From Flavobacteriaceae bacterium (lineage in GTDB: Bacteria; Bacteroidota; Bacteroidia; Flavobacteriales; Flavobacteriaceae): 64,000 bases of DNA. How positions within the stretch are numbered: position 1 is the stretch's first letter; every line of letters begins with the position of its first letter. The position numbers and the translations under genes are program-made. Positions 36,168-44,800 of this stretch are shown one piece after another. The stretch covers positions 64,881-128,880 of the forward strand of contig QXZA01000027.1 of NCBI GenBank assembly GCA_009886625.1. The letters are read 5' to 3'. Below the pieces are notes generated by a model, which saw only the letters and a program-made list of their open reading frames with translations, ran no database searches and was not told the origin of the DNA.

Positions 36168-37078
36168 TAATAGCCTTCCTTAGGCACTTCTATTTCGTAA
36201 TATTTTCTCGATTTGTTGTTAAGATGATTTTGTATCAACCAAGGGTTATGAATTTTTAAAATCTTATAATTGATTTCCTTTTCCTTTGCAAATTCAGCTA
36301 GATTAGAAATGGGAGTATCCCATCCAATTTTGTCTACTGGAATAGGCTGATATAAATCTTCTTCGCTAAAAACAAAACCATACCGCTCTGGATTTGACAT
36401 AATTTCTTTTACCGCTAACAATCGAAACACATACCTACTTGTTTCAGAATTCAATAACAAATCATAATAATTATTGGTCAATTGTTTCTCCAATAATCGA
36501 TTAACCCCACTCATTCCACGATTGTATGATGCGGCAGCTAATGTCCAAGAGTTGAATCGCTTTTTAGCTTTTTTGAGATATGTGCAGGCTACTCTTGTTG
36601 CTTTTTCAATATGATAACGTTCATCAACATTTGAATTCACTTCAAGTCCATATTCTTTTGCAGTGGCTGGCATTATTTGCCAAAATCCTTTTGCCCCTTT
36701 TGGAGATCTAACATTCTCAAGGGCACTCTCTATTACGGCTAAATATTTAAAGTCAGAAGGAACTCCTTCCTCTTTAAGAATTTTTTCAATTAAAGGAAAA
36801 TACTTGTTCGCTCTTTTCAACAAAAGCATCATATTGGATTGCCAGTAGGTGTTCACTAGAAGTTCTTTATCTAAACGCTCTCTTATATCTGGAGCCTGCA
36901 AAGGAGTTATCTCTCCTGCAAAATCCACTTTTTCAGGAAGTCTTAATGCATACACTTTATAGGGTTCTCCTTCATTATTTACTTTGAACGCAGTCAACAA
37001 TTCTGGAGTAATTTCATTTGCGCTAATAAGCAGCAATAAAAAAGAAATAATGAGCAATGACAAATTCCTTAGCTTCAT
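36164..37078 (-). CDS. membrane-bound lytic murein transglycosylase (SLT domain)
   Basis: 304 residues with an N-terminal signal (LSLLIISFLLLLISA). The SLT domain carries the catalytic Glu in LAVIESALENV, then SPKGAKGFWQIMPATAKEYGL and AAASYNRGMSGVNRLL, all diagnostic of MltD-type enzymes. A short C-terminal region (about 250-304) resembles a partial LysM-type peptidoglycan binder but is not clear. It cleaves peptidoglycan to make 1,6-anhydro ends. Confidence 0.88.
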   Translation of the reverse strand: MKLRNLSLLIISFLLLLISANEITPELLTAFKVNNEGEPYKVYALRLPEKVDFAGEITPLQAPDIRERLDKELLVNTYWQSNMMLLLKRANKYFPLIEKILKEEGVPSDFKYLAVIESALENVRSPKGAKGFWQIMPATAKEYGLEVNSNVDERYHIEKATRVACTYLKKAKKRFNSWTLAAASYNRGMSGVNRLLEKQLTNNYYDLLLNSETSRYVFRLLAVKEIMSNPERYGFVFSEEDLYQPIPVDKIGWDTPISNLAEFAKEKEINYKILKIHNPWLIQNHLNNKSRKYYEIEVPKEGYY

Positions 37079-37111
37079 ACGGTATAGGTTTATTTCAACA
37101 TTCTAAATTAA

Positions 37112-37768
37112 TCAATTTTTAAGAAGAAGCTTTGGTAGTTCTGAATTAAACCATTGGGCACTAGTTATTATAGCTGCATGCCCACCCTCTATTGCAATAA
37201 AGGGTTTTGATAAATATTTCATTGGAAAAACGGTGTCTTTTTTTCCATGAATATGAATAACTGAAGCATCGGCTTCTTCTTGGTCCCAATGAACTAAGGT
37301 GTCTATGGACCAGTCTAAATAATCAGGATTCCGTTCTGACAAATACTTTTGATATAATTTGAGTCGCTTTTGTATTCCTTTCCCAAAGGCAAACAATGCT
37401 AAAGCATCTAAATTATTAATCCATTGAGTTGGTAAGAGTTTATGCGCATTAGTAGTTCTCGCCATTTTCATCGGTAAAGGCAGCTCATTTCTACTTTTTA
37501 CACTAGAAACAATTATAACTTTTCTAACTTGAATATGTTTTGCCATTTCTTGTACCAATACACCACCAAATGAAACACCAATCAACACTGAATCAACAGC
37601 TGTAACACGCTCACTCATTCGTTTCGCATAAGCACTTAACGATTCCTCTTTTATAGGGGAAATCCAACTTAACAGATGAAGTTTATAAGGTTTTGGTAAA
37701 TGGATATACTCGAAAATTTTCGGGCTAGCTGCCATACCTGGCATACAATAAACAGCTATTTCACTCAT
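37112..37768 (-). CDS. alpha/beta hydrolase family protein
   Basis: 218 residues without a signal peptide. The nucleophile elbow is GVSFGGVLV (Ser near residue 64), an HGKKDTVFP segment supplies the acid and GGHAAI the catalytic His. The first strand reads AVYCMPGMAASP. This is a compact cytoplasmic hydrolase of unknown substrate. It lies 33 nt upstream of the transglycosylase gene on the same strand, so the two may be co-transcribed. Confidence 0.75.
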   Translation of the reverse strand: MSEIAVYCMPGMAASPKIFEYIHLPKPYKLHLLSWISPIKEESLSAYAKRMSERVTAVDSVLIGVSFGGVLVQEMAKHIQVRKVIIVSSVKSRNELPLPMKMARTTNAHKLLPTQWINNLDALALFAFGKGIQKRLKLYQKYLSERNPDYLDWSIDTLVHWDQEEADASVIHIHGKKDTVFPMKYLSKPFIAIEGGHAAIITSAQWFNSELPKLLLKN

Positions 37769-37805
37769 TTTGATTAATTATATCAGCTTTAAGACTAAAT
37801 TTTAG

Positions 37806-37813
37806 TACTTTTG
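37806..37813 (+). promoter_or_regulatory. -7 element for the NATD1-like gene
   Basis: TACTTTTG, 75 nt before the ATG. No TTG at -33. The long leader shows no evident structure. Confidence 0.4.
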
Positions 37814-37888
37814 TAATCCGCTTGTAATAAAACAGATCAAGTACAAAAATATCACATATCTTCTAGATAATAATAAATTCTTTAAATC

Positions 37889-38182
37889 ATGAATGAATTA
37901 AACCTGGTAAATAATGAATTTCTTAGACAGTTTGAAGTCACAGTAAACGAAACTTTAGCTCGTATAGAATACTCTGAACAAGAAAGAAAAATTTTTCTTA
38001 CCAAGTTATCCATACCAGAAGAAATTCAAGATAAAGAGTTTGAAGAAGCCTTCATAGTGAAAGTACTTGAATTCATTCAAGACAAAAATTTGCGTGTTGT
38101 ACCAACCTCACCAAAGATTGCAAGTTTTGTACGTCGTAATAGACGATACAAAGAATTACTTCCAGTTGGGATCAAGCTTTAA
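37889..38182 (+). CDS. NATD1/YidJ-type GNAT N-acetyltransferase domain protein
   Basis: 97 residues, the length of this one-domain GNAT subfamily. The N-terminal strands read FEVTVNETLARIEYSEQERKIF (split by the first hairpin), and the C-terminal half has VVPTSPKIASFVRRNRRYKELLP, which corresponds to the family's final PxxxxYxxRxxxY-like helix. The usual acyl-CoA-binding RGxG loop is not evident, so acetyl transfer is uncertain. It is a stand-alone gene converging with mtaB by 11 nt. Confidence 0.65.
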   Translation: MNELNLVNNEFLRQFEVTVNETLARIEYSEQERKIFLTKLSIPEEIQDKEFEEAFIVKVLEFIQDKNLRVVPTSPKIASFVRRNRRYKELLPVGIKL

Positions 38183-39524
38183 TGCTGAATCTCACATAGC
38201 CTTCAGTATCTATAGTTTCAAGAGTTATTTCCTGTAAAGTGTTTACCAGTTTTGGATCCCAAGGGGTTCTCACTTTTACATAGTTTTCTGTGAATCCGGT
38301 ACTATAGCCTTTTTTATTCTCTCCTTCAAATAAAACTGTAAAGCTTTTTCCTAATTGAGATTCATAAAAAGCTCTTCGTTTCTTAACAGAAAGTGCTCTC
38401 AACATTTTACTTCTTTTATTTCGAATTGCTTGTGGCACCACCTCCTTTATTGTAGTGGCCTCTGTATTGGGCCTTTCAGAATAAGTAAACACGTGTAAGT
38501 ATGAAATATCCAAATCGGCTAAAAAACGATACGATGTTAAAAAATCTTCTTCCGTTTCACCAGGATATCCCACAATTACATCAACCCCAATACATGCGTG
38601 TGGCATTTGTTCTTTTATCGCTCCTACCCGCTGTGTATAAAGCGGTGTTAAATAGCGTCTTCGCATACTTTTAAGAATACGATCGCTACCACTTTGAAGA
38701 GGGATATGAAAGTGGGGAACAAAATGTTCGCTCTTGGCCACAAAAGAAATAATTTCATCATTCAAAAGATTGGGTTCGATGGAAGAAATTCGAATACGAT
38801 TGATAAATGGAACATCATCCAATGAATGAATTAGTTCTAAGAAAGTGTGCTCGTGTTTTTTATTGCCGTATTCACCTTTTCCATAATCACCAATATTGAC
38901 ACCAGTGAGTACAATTTCTTTTAGTCCTGAAGAAGCAATTTTCTTGGCATTAGCAATTACATTCACTAAAGTGTCACTCCTAGAAACCCCTCTAGCTTGT
39001 GGAATTGTACAATATGTACATTTATAGTCACAACCGTCTTGTACTTTTAAAAAAGCACGTGTCCTATCGCTGGTTGAATAACTACTTTTATAAAAATTTG
39101 CAGATTCAATTTCACAAGAATGAATCTCTGTTTCTTCCTTTTTGGAGAGATCATTCACATACTCAATCAAATTAAATTTTTCTGTAGCTCCTAAAACTAA
39201 ATCTACCCCATCTAAATTGGAAATTGCTTCAGGTTGCAATTGAGCATAACATCCAATTGCTGCAATAAATCCTTTAGGGTTTTGTTGAAGTGCTTTTTGC
39301 ACCAAGCCTTTTAATCGTTTGTCTGCATTTTCTGTAACAGAACAAGTGTTAATTACATAAACTTCTGCCGGACTATCAAAATCAACGCGTTTATAATTCT
39401 TATTGTCAAAATCTCTAGCAATAGTTGCTGACTCGGAAAAATTCAACTTACAGCCAAGAGTATGAAATGCAACTCGGGGAATAGCAGTACCCTCTTTTGT
39501 ATGTGAAGAAAGAATGTTTTCCAT
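38172..39524 (-). CDS. mtaB: tRNA t6A37 methylthiotransferase
   Basis: 450 residues when started at ATG 39524 (MENILSSH); the longer frame to 39578 runs across the promoter. The N-terminal methylthiotransferase domain has TLGCKLNFSES and the first Fe-S cysteines. The radical-SAM motif is CDYKCTYCTIP, followed by GVNIGDYG and the RRxxY-type RISSIEP. A C-terminal TRAM domain is present (SFTVLFEGENKKGYSTGFTENY). The TLGCKLN signature separates it from MiaB (TYGCQMN) and RimO. It makes ms2t6A in tRNAs reading ANN codons. Confidence 0.92.
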   Translation of the reverse strand: MENILSSHTKEGTAIPRVAFHTLGCKLNFSESATIARDFDNKNYKRVDFDSPAEVYVINTCSVTENADKRLKGLVQKALQQNPKGFIAAIGCYAQLQPEAISNLDGVDLVLGATEKFNLIEYVNDLSKKEETEIHSCEIESANFYKSSYSTSDRTRAFLKVQDGCDYKCTYCTIPQARGVSRSDTLVNVIANAKKIASSGLKEIVLTGVNIGDYGKGEYGNKKHEHTFLELIHSLDDVPFINRIRISSIEPNLLNDEIISFVAKSEHFVPHFHIPLQSGSDRILKSMRRRYLTPLYTQRVGAIKEQMPHACIGVDVIVGYPGETEEDFLTSYRFLADLDISYLHVFTYSERPNTEATTIKEVVPQAIRNKRSKMLRALSVKKRRAFYESQLGKSFTVLFEGENKKGYSTGFTENYVKVRTPWDPKLVNTLQEITLETIDTEGYVRFSIKA

Positions 39525-39539
39525 GACAATTATTAACTG

Positions 39540-39547
39540 TAATTTTG
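39540..39547 (+). promoter_or_regulatory. -7 element for the peptide-binding lipoprotein gene
   Basis: TAATTTTG, interleaved with the opposite-strand -7 element at 39551-39558. No TTG at -33. Confidence 0.45.
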
Positions 39548-39550
39548 CTG

Positions 39551-39558
39551 CAAATATA
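39551..39558 (-). promoter_or_regulatory. -7 element for mtaB
   Basis: The minus strand reads TATATTTG, with a TTG 17 nt upstream of it inside the start of the divergent gene. The leader would be about 20 nt. Confidence 0.55.
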
Positions 39559-39572
39559 CCAACAAAATATTC

Positions 39573-41168
39573 ATGCAAAAAAAGGAGGTTGTTCTAAAAT
39601 TGATATGCTTGATAGTACTTTTTTTAAGCTGTAAACAAAGCGAAAAAATCAATGATGATTTTATTTTTCGTTATAATGAATACAGAAACGTCACCTCCCT
39701 TGATCCAGCATTCGCAAGAAATCCTCAAAACATTTGGCCTATCAACCAATTATTCAACGGGCTTGTTCAATTGGATAAAAACTTAAGTATTCAGCCAGAG
39801 ATTGCTTCGTCATGGACAATTAGTCAAGACGGTTTAACCTATGTGTTTTCATTGAGAAAAGATGTCTTTTTCCACTCCTCTCCTCTTTTTGGACAAAAGT
39901 CAACCCGAAGTGTAGTTGCTGCTGATTTTGTTTACAGTTTTGATCGCCTAAAAGACCCAAGTGTAGCATCACCAGGAGGGTGGGTACTCCAGCAAGTTGA
40001 ATCCTATAAAGCAATTGACGAACACACTTTTTTAATTCAACTAAAAAAACCTTTCCCTGCTTTTCTAGGATTATTATCCATGCGGTATTGTGCTGTTGTT
40101 CCTCATGAAGTTGTCTCGCATTTTGGATCAAGCTTTAGAAGTAATCCTATTGGAACGGGGCCCTTTTATTTTAAACGTTGGGATGAAAATGTTAAACTCG
40201 TCTTGAGAAAAAATATCCATTACTTTGAACTTGACAAACAGGGCCAAAAACTTCCTTACCTTGAAGCTATCGCTATTCAATTTATTCCTGATATCCAGAG
40301 TGAATTTATGCTCTTTCTTCAAGGAAAACTTGATTTCATCAATTCATTAGACGCTTCATATAAAGATGAGTTACTTACTCCTAAGGGAGCATTACAACCC
40401 AAATATAAAGGACGTCTTAACATGCTCAAAGGGCCTTATCTCAATACAGAATACATTGGATTTTACCTAAATGCTAAAAATCCAGCAATTCAATCCAAGG
40501 CAATAAGAGAGGCAATTAATTTAGGTTTTGATCGTAAATTGATGATCTCCTATCTAAGGAATAATATTGGTTATCCTGCAAATCAAGGATTTATTCCGAA
40601 AGGATTAAAAGGAAGTAGTACAACTCCTTATCCTTATGATGTTGAAAAAGCTCGTGCTTTAGTTACGAACTATATAGAGAAAAGCGGCGAAAAGCCTTCA
40701 TTTACAATTGCTACAGATGCCAACTACCTAGACCTTTGTGAATACCTTCAAAGAGAGCTTCAAAAAATTGGAATTGACTTAAAAATAGAGGTCATGCCTA
40801 CAGCCAGTTTGCGTCAAGCGAAATCTTCGGGGAAATTAGAGCTTTTTAGAGCCAGTTGGATAGCAGATTATCCCGATGCAGAAAACTACCTTTCCTTGTT
40901 TTACAGTAATAATTTTTCTCCTAATGGCCCAAACTACACTCATTATGAGAATCCCAAATTTGATGCTCTGTACAGAGAAGCTTTAAGTACTTTATCTGAA
41001 CCCCTTCGCATTAAAAGATACCGTCAAATGGATTCAATCGCAAATACAGAACATCCCATTATCCCCTTGTATTATGATCAAGTAATTCGATTTGTTCAAA
41101 ACAATATAGAGGGTATGGAAATCAATCCCATCAATTTACTGGTTCTAAAAACAGTTTCAAAAAAGTAG
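39573..41168 (+). CDS. oligopeptide ABC transporter substrate-binding lipoprotein (SBP_bac_5)
   Basis: 531 residues, lipobox IVLFLSC (Cys20). Family-5 solute-binding features are present in order: YRNVTSLDPAFA, IASSWTISQDGLTYVFSLRK, the Dpp/Opp motif VVAADFVYSFDRLKDP, NPIGTGPFYFKRWD, and the C-terminal ASWIADYPDAENYLSLFYS. It binds peptides or a similar ligand outside the inner membrane. No permease or ATPase genes are next to it, so it is an orphan binding protein here. It is divergent from mtaB with overlapping promoters. Confidence 0.9.
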   Translation: MQKKEVVLKLICLIVLFLSCKQSEKINDDFIFRYNEYRNVTSLDPAFARNPQNIWPINQLFNGLVQLDKNLSIQPEIASSWTISQDGLTYVFSLRKDVFFHSSPLFGQKSTRSVVAADFVYSFDRLKDPSVASPGGWVLQQVESYKAIDEHTFLIQLKKPFPAFLGLLSMRYCAVVPHEVVSHFGSSFRSNPIGTGPFYFKRWDENVKLVLRKNIHYFELDKQGQKLPYLEAIAIQFIPDIQSEFMLFLQGKLDFINSLDASYKDELLTPKGALQPKYKGRLNMLKGPYLNTEYIGFYLNAKNPAIQSKAIREAINLGFDRKLMISYLRNNIGYPANQGFIPKGLKGSSTTPYPYDVEKARALVTNYIEKSGEKPSFTIATDANYLDLCEYLQRELQKIGIDLKIEVMPTASLRQAKSSGKLELFRASWIADYPDAENYLSLFYSNNFSPNGPNYTHYENPKFDALYREALSTLSEPLRIKRYRQMDSIANTEHPIIPLYYDQVIRFVQNNIEGMEINPINLLVLKTVSKK

Positions 41169-41171
41169 CAC

Positions 41172-41198
41172 AAAAAAAGCCGTTTAAAAAACGGCTTT
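41172..41198 (-). terminator. terminator after rpmE
   Basis: A 10-bp stem (AAAGCCGTTT / AAACGGCTTT) with a 3-nt loop, followed by a T run on the minus strand. It may also stop transcripts from the plus strand, where the T tract is poor. Confidence 0.85.
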
Positions 41199-41221
41199 CA
41201 ATTAAAATATGTAGAATACGT

Positions 41222-41479
41222 TTATTCTTCTTTTTTGAATTTGGCGTATTTGTTTTTGAATTTATCGATTCGACCAGCTGTATCAACTAACTTAGACTTA
41301 CCAGTGTAAAAAGGATGAGAGGTTCGAGAGATTTCAAGTTTGATTAAAGGATATTCAACACCTTCTACATCAATAGTCTCTTTAGCATTAACAGTTGATT
41401 TTGTAATAAAAACGTCGTCATTGGACATGTCCTTGAATGCCACTAAACGATAATTATCAGGATGTATTTCTGCTTTCAT
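41222..41479 (-). CDS. rpmE: 50S ribosomal protein L31, type B
   Basis: 85 residues with [20 protein letters not shown] at the start and the conserved [22 protein letters not shown]-type C-terminal segment. It has no CxxC zinc motif, so it is the zinc-independent type B form (YkgM-like). The type A gene is not in the window. It has its own -7 element and terminator. Confidence 0.96.
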   Translation of the reverse strand: MKAEIHPDNYRLVAFKDMSNDDVFITKSTVNAKETIDVEGVEYPLIKLEISRTSHPFYTGKSKLVDTAGRIDKFKNKYAKFKKEE

Positions 41480-41496
41480 AATTCTTAAATCGAGTG

Positions 41497-41504
41497 CAAA
41501 TTTA
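41497..41504 (-). promoter_or_regulatory. -7 element for rpmE
   Basis: The minus strand reads TAAATTTG, 17 nt before the ATG. No clear -33 TTG. Confidence 0.5.
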
Positions 41505-41584
41505 ATTTTATTTTTTAAAAAAAACCCTCAATCCACCCTTTTTTTTTAATTTGCTAACTAGAAATTTAAACTTAACAGCACATT

Positions 41585-42109
41585 ATGGAAAATCAACAAT
41601 CTTCAATTAAATCGACAATGATCACTTATGGTTTAATTTTAGGGGGCATCTCAGTTGTATTTCAACTCATGCTTTTCTTTTTAGACATGCACTATCAGCA
41701 ACCACCAGCAGTTGGAATCGTTTCGATTGTTATTATGATAGGACTCTTGGTCTATGCTTTTATACAATATAAAAAAGAAAATGAAGGATTCCTTTCTCTG
41801 TCAGAGGCCTTAAAGATTGGTTTAGGAATTTCACTGATTTCAGCAATTATTGGGATTGTTTATTCCTTTATTTTAACTGAAGTTTTGGATCCAGCTACCG
41901 TGCAGAAAACATTAGACTTTCAGTTTGAAACAATGCGTGCAGAAAATCCAGAAATGACTCAAGATCAAATCGACATGGCTCGTGATATGTCTCAGAAATT
42001 CTCAGGTCCTCTAATCCGTTCTGCTTTTCAACTCATAGGTGCACTTTTCTTTGGTTTTATTATCTCATTGATTGGTGGACTAATCGTAAAGAAATCAAGA
42101 CCAGAATAA
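41585..42109 (+). CDS. DUF4199 membrane protein
   Basis: 174 residues with four membrane helices (about 12-30, 40-60, 78-98, 140-165) and a hydrophilic loop of about 35 residues between helices 3 and 4 (EMTQDQIDMARDMSQKFSG). This matches the DUF4199 family, common in Bacteroidetes and often placed just before a GT2 glycosyltransferase, as here. Function unknown; a link to lipid-linked sugar handling is a guess from position. Confidence 0.8.
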   Translation: MENQQSSIKSTMITYGLILGGISVVFQLMLFFLDMHYQQPPAVGIVSIVIMIGLLVYAFIQYKKENEGFLSLSEALKIGLGISLISAIIGIVYSFILTEVLDPATVQKTLDFQFETMRAENPEMTQDQIDMARDMSQKFSGPLIRSAFQLIGALFFGFIISLIGGLIVKKSRPE

Positions 42110-42120
42110 GCCAAATTTCG

Positions 42121-42128
42121 TAGTTTTG
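42121..42128 (+). promoter_or_regulatory. -7 element directly in front of the GT2 gene
   Basis: TAGTTTTG ends 6 nt before the ATG at 42135, so a transcript made from it would have a leader of only about 3 nt. Confidence 0.5.
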
Positions 42129-42134
42129 CCTACA

Positions 42135-43088
42135 ATGCAAAACACAGTAGAAATTTCGCTAGTCATTCCTTTACTCAACGAGGAGGAGTCTATCATTCCT
42201 TTACATCAATGGATTTTTGATGTTTTAAAAAAAGAAGTGTATTCGTATGAAATCATTTTTATTGATGATGGAAGTTCTGATGGTTCTTGGGAGATCATCT
42301 CTGATCTTGCAAAATCAAATTCAAATGTAAAGGGAATTCAATTTGTCAGAAACTATGGTAAATCTCAGGCACTTCATGCCGGATTTGAAATGGCTACAGG
42401 GGACTACACCGTTACTTTAGACGCTGATTTACAAGATTCTCCAGAAGAAATCCCTCTATTGATACATACCTTAATAGAGAAAAAACTTGATTTAATTTCA
42501 GGCTGGAAAAAGAAACGATATGATTCCATTCTCTTCAAGAACCTTCCTTCCAAACTTTTTAATTGGGCAGCACGAAGGGTTTCTGGAATTTATCTCCACG
42601 ACTTTAATTGTGGACTAAAAGCCTATCGTAAAGAAGTGATTAAAACCATTGATGTGCATGGAGAAATGCATCGGTACATACCCGTTTTAGCAAGCAATGA
42701 GGGTTTTAATAAGATTGGAGAACAAATAGTTCAGCATCAGGCGAGAAAATTCGGGCAAACTAAATTTGGTGCAGATCGTTTTTTTAAAGGATTTTTGGAC
42801 CTCATTACGCTTTGGTTTATCAATCGATTTGGAAAACAACCCATGCACTTTTTTGGGCTATGGGGAACTGTTATGCTTCTTGTAGGGTTTGGTTTCACTT
42901 TATACTTAGGGATTGACAAACTATTTCTAAACACTCAAGCAAGACTCATCACTGATCGTCCTGAATTTTATATCGCTCTCACGCTAATGCTATTGGGCAG
43001 TCAGTTTTTTATCGCAGGATTTTTGGGAGAAATACTCCTACGTTCCCAAAGACCTAACAAGCGTTACAACATCAAAACTCAAATTTAA
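42135..43088 (+). CDS. GT2 glycosyltransferase (GtrB/DPM1-like)
   Basis: 317 residues from ATG 42135 (MQNTVEISLVIPLLNEEES). The in-frame TTG at 42126 overlaps the -7 promoter box and is rejected. The GT-A domain has IIFIDDGSSDGS, the DxD motif LDADLQDSPEE and GLKAYRKEVI. Two C-terminal membrane helices (about 235-257 and 275-300) and the length match polyprenyl-phosphate glycosyltransferases that load a sugar onto undecaprenyl or dolichyl phosphate. It follows DUF4199 and precedes a phosphohexomutase gene by 5 nt. Confidence 0.9.
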   Translation: MQNTVEISLVIPLLNEEESIIPLHQWIFDVLKKEVYSYEIIFIDDGSSDGSWEIISDLAKSNSNVKGIQFVRNYGKSQALHAGFEMATGDYTVTLDADLQDSPEEIPLLIHTLIEKKLDLISGWKKKRYDSILFKNLPSKLFNWAARRVSGIYLHDFNCGLKAYRKEVIKTIDVHGEMHRYIPVLASNEGFNKIGEQIVQHQARKFGQTKFGADRFFKGFLDLITLWFINRFGKQPMHFFGLWGTVMLLVGFGFTLYLGIDKLFLNTQARLITDRPEFYIALTLMLLGSQFFIAGFLGEILLRSQRPNKRYNIKTQI

Positions 43089-43093
43089 CTTCT

Positions 43094-44800
43094 ATGACTT
43101 TTCAAGAAAACGCCAAGCAATGGCTTACTCCTCCTTTTGATGAAGAAACTCAAAAACAAGTAAGTCTGCTTCAAAAAAATCTTGAAAAACTTGAAGATGC
43201 ATTTTATACAAACTTGAATTTTGGAACAGGTGGCATGCGCGGTATTATGGGTGTGGGCACCAATCGAATCAATAAATATACACTTGGAAAAGCAACTCAA
43301 GGCCTCTCTGAGTTTTTGAAAGAAGAATATCCAAATGAAACTTTGAAAGTTGTTGTAGCCTTTGACTCAAGACATCAAAGTAAAGAATTAGCAAAAGTTG
43401 TTGCCGATATTTTTACTGCAAATTCAATTCACTGTTATCTGTTTAGCGATTTACGACCTACTCCAGAACTATCCTTTGCTGTTAGACATCTCAACGCCCA
43501 TTGTGGAATTGTATTGACGGCCTCTCATAATCCGCCAGAATACAACGGTTATAAGGTTTATGGAAAAGATGGAGGGCAAATCGTCCCCCCTATTGATTCA
43601 AAAATTATAAGAATAATTGAAAATACTACTTTCGAAACAATTCGTTTTGAAGGAAATACAAATTTACTTCATTTTATAGATGAGGAAGTGGATAATGCCT
43701 ATCATCAAACCGTTTTGGATGTTGCGCAAATCCATCAAATCCCTAAAGAAAAGTTCCATTTAGTTTTTACTCCTATTCATGGAACATCTATTACTGCATT
43801 TCCACAAGTGCTAAAAAAAGCAGGGTATAAAAATGTACATATTGTCGCGGAACAAGAAAAACCAGACGGAGCATTTCCAACAGTACCTTCACCAAACCCA
43901 GAAACCCCTGAAGCACTCCAGATGGCACTGGATCTGGCCAAGAAAAAAAACGCTGATCTTATCTTAGGAACTGATCCTGATGCGGATCGACTAGGAATTG
44001 TTGTCAAAGACAAAAAGAACAACTGGAAGTTTTTAAACGGGAACCAAATCATGATGATTTTGACCGAATACCTTCTTGATAAAAAAAATAAACAAGGAAT
44101 ACTTACTCCAAAACACTTTATTGCAAGTACAATAGTATCAACCCCTGCAATGAAAAAAATGGCAACGCATTACAATATACAGTTCAAAGAATGCCTGACC
44201 GGTTTTAAGTGGATTGCCAAATTAATTGAAGATCAGCCTGAACTCATATTTGTTGGAGGTGGAGAAGAAAGTTTTGGTTATTTAGTTGGAGATACCGTAA
44301 GGGATAAGGATGCTATTTCTGCCAGCCTATTGGCTTGTGAAATAGCGGTAGAAGCCATTGTAAATGGAACAAACTTATATGAGCTTTTAGCTGAATGTTA
44401 TGCTAAATACGGAGCCTACAAGGAACGGTTGATTTCAGTCACCAAACCCGGGAAGAAAGGTGTAGAAGAAATAAACTCTTTAATCGAAGGATTTAGAATA
44501 GATCCTCCCAAAACTATTGCAGAGACAAGGGTCCTTTCTGTGTCTGATTTTCAAAAAGGAATTACCATAGATGTATTAACAAAAAAAGAATCAAAAATTG
44601 TGCTACCCAAAGCAAATGTTTTACTCTTCAAACTAGAAGACGGAACTCAAATTGCTTTGCGACCCAGTGGAACTGAGCCTAAAATAAAATATTATTTTAG
44701 TGTAAACCAAGAATTCAATTCTCAAAAAACTTGGGAAGAGCAAGAAATCGATTTAGAAAAACGATTAGATCTTTTTGAAAATTCATTTAAAGCCCTTTAA
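43094..44800 (+). CDS. phosphohexomutase (phosphoglucomutase/phosphomannomutase family)
   Basis: 568 residues. The phosphoserine loop is TASHNPPEYNGYKVYG, the metal loop GTDPDADRLGIVV, the sugar-specificity loop GGGEESFGYL and the phosphate-binding loop RPSGTEPKIKYY. The length and EESFGYL form match the PGM2-like long group, which handles glucose-1-P and related sugars. It sits between a glycosyltransferase and an exporter gene, consistent with nucleotide-sugar supply. Its TAA overlaps the next ATG in TAATG. Confidence 0.93.
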   Translation: MTFQENAKQWLTPPFDEETQKQVSLLQKNLEKLEDAFYTNLNFGTGGMRGIMGVGTNRINKYTLGKATQGLSEFLKEEYPNETLKVVVAFDSRHQSKELAKVVADIFTANSIHCYLFSDLRPTPELSFAVRHLNAHCGIVLTASHNPPEYNGYKVYGKDGGQIVPPIDSKIIRIIENTTFETIRFEGNTNLLHFIDEEVDNAYHQTVLDVAQIHQIPKEKFHLVFTPIHGTSITAFPQVLKKAGYKNVHIVAEQEKPDGAFPTVPSPNPETPEALQMALDLAKKKNADLILGTDPDADRLGIVVKDKKNNWKFLNGNQIMMILTEYLLDKKNKQGILTPKHFIASTIVSTPAMKKMATHYNIQFKECLTGFKWIAKLIEDQPELIFVGGGEESFGYLVGDTVRDKDAISASLLACEIAVEAIVNGTNLYELLAECYAKYGAYKERLISVTKPGKKGVEEINSLIEGFRIDPPKTIAETRVLSVSDFQKGITIDVLTKKESKIVLPKANVLLFKLEDGTQIALRPSGTEPKIKYYFSVNQEFNSQKTWEEQEIDLEKRLDLFENSFKAL

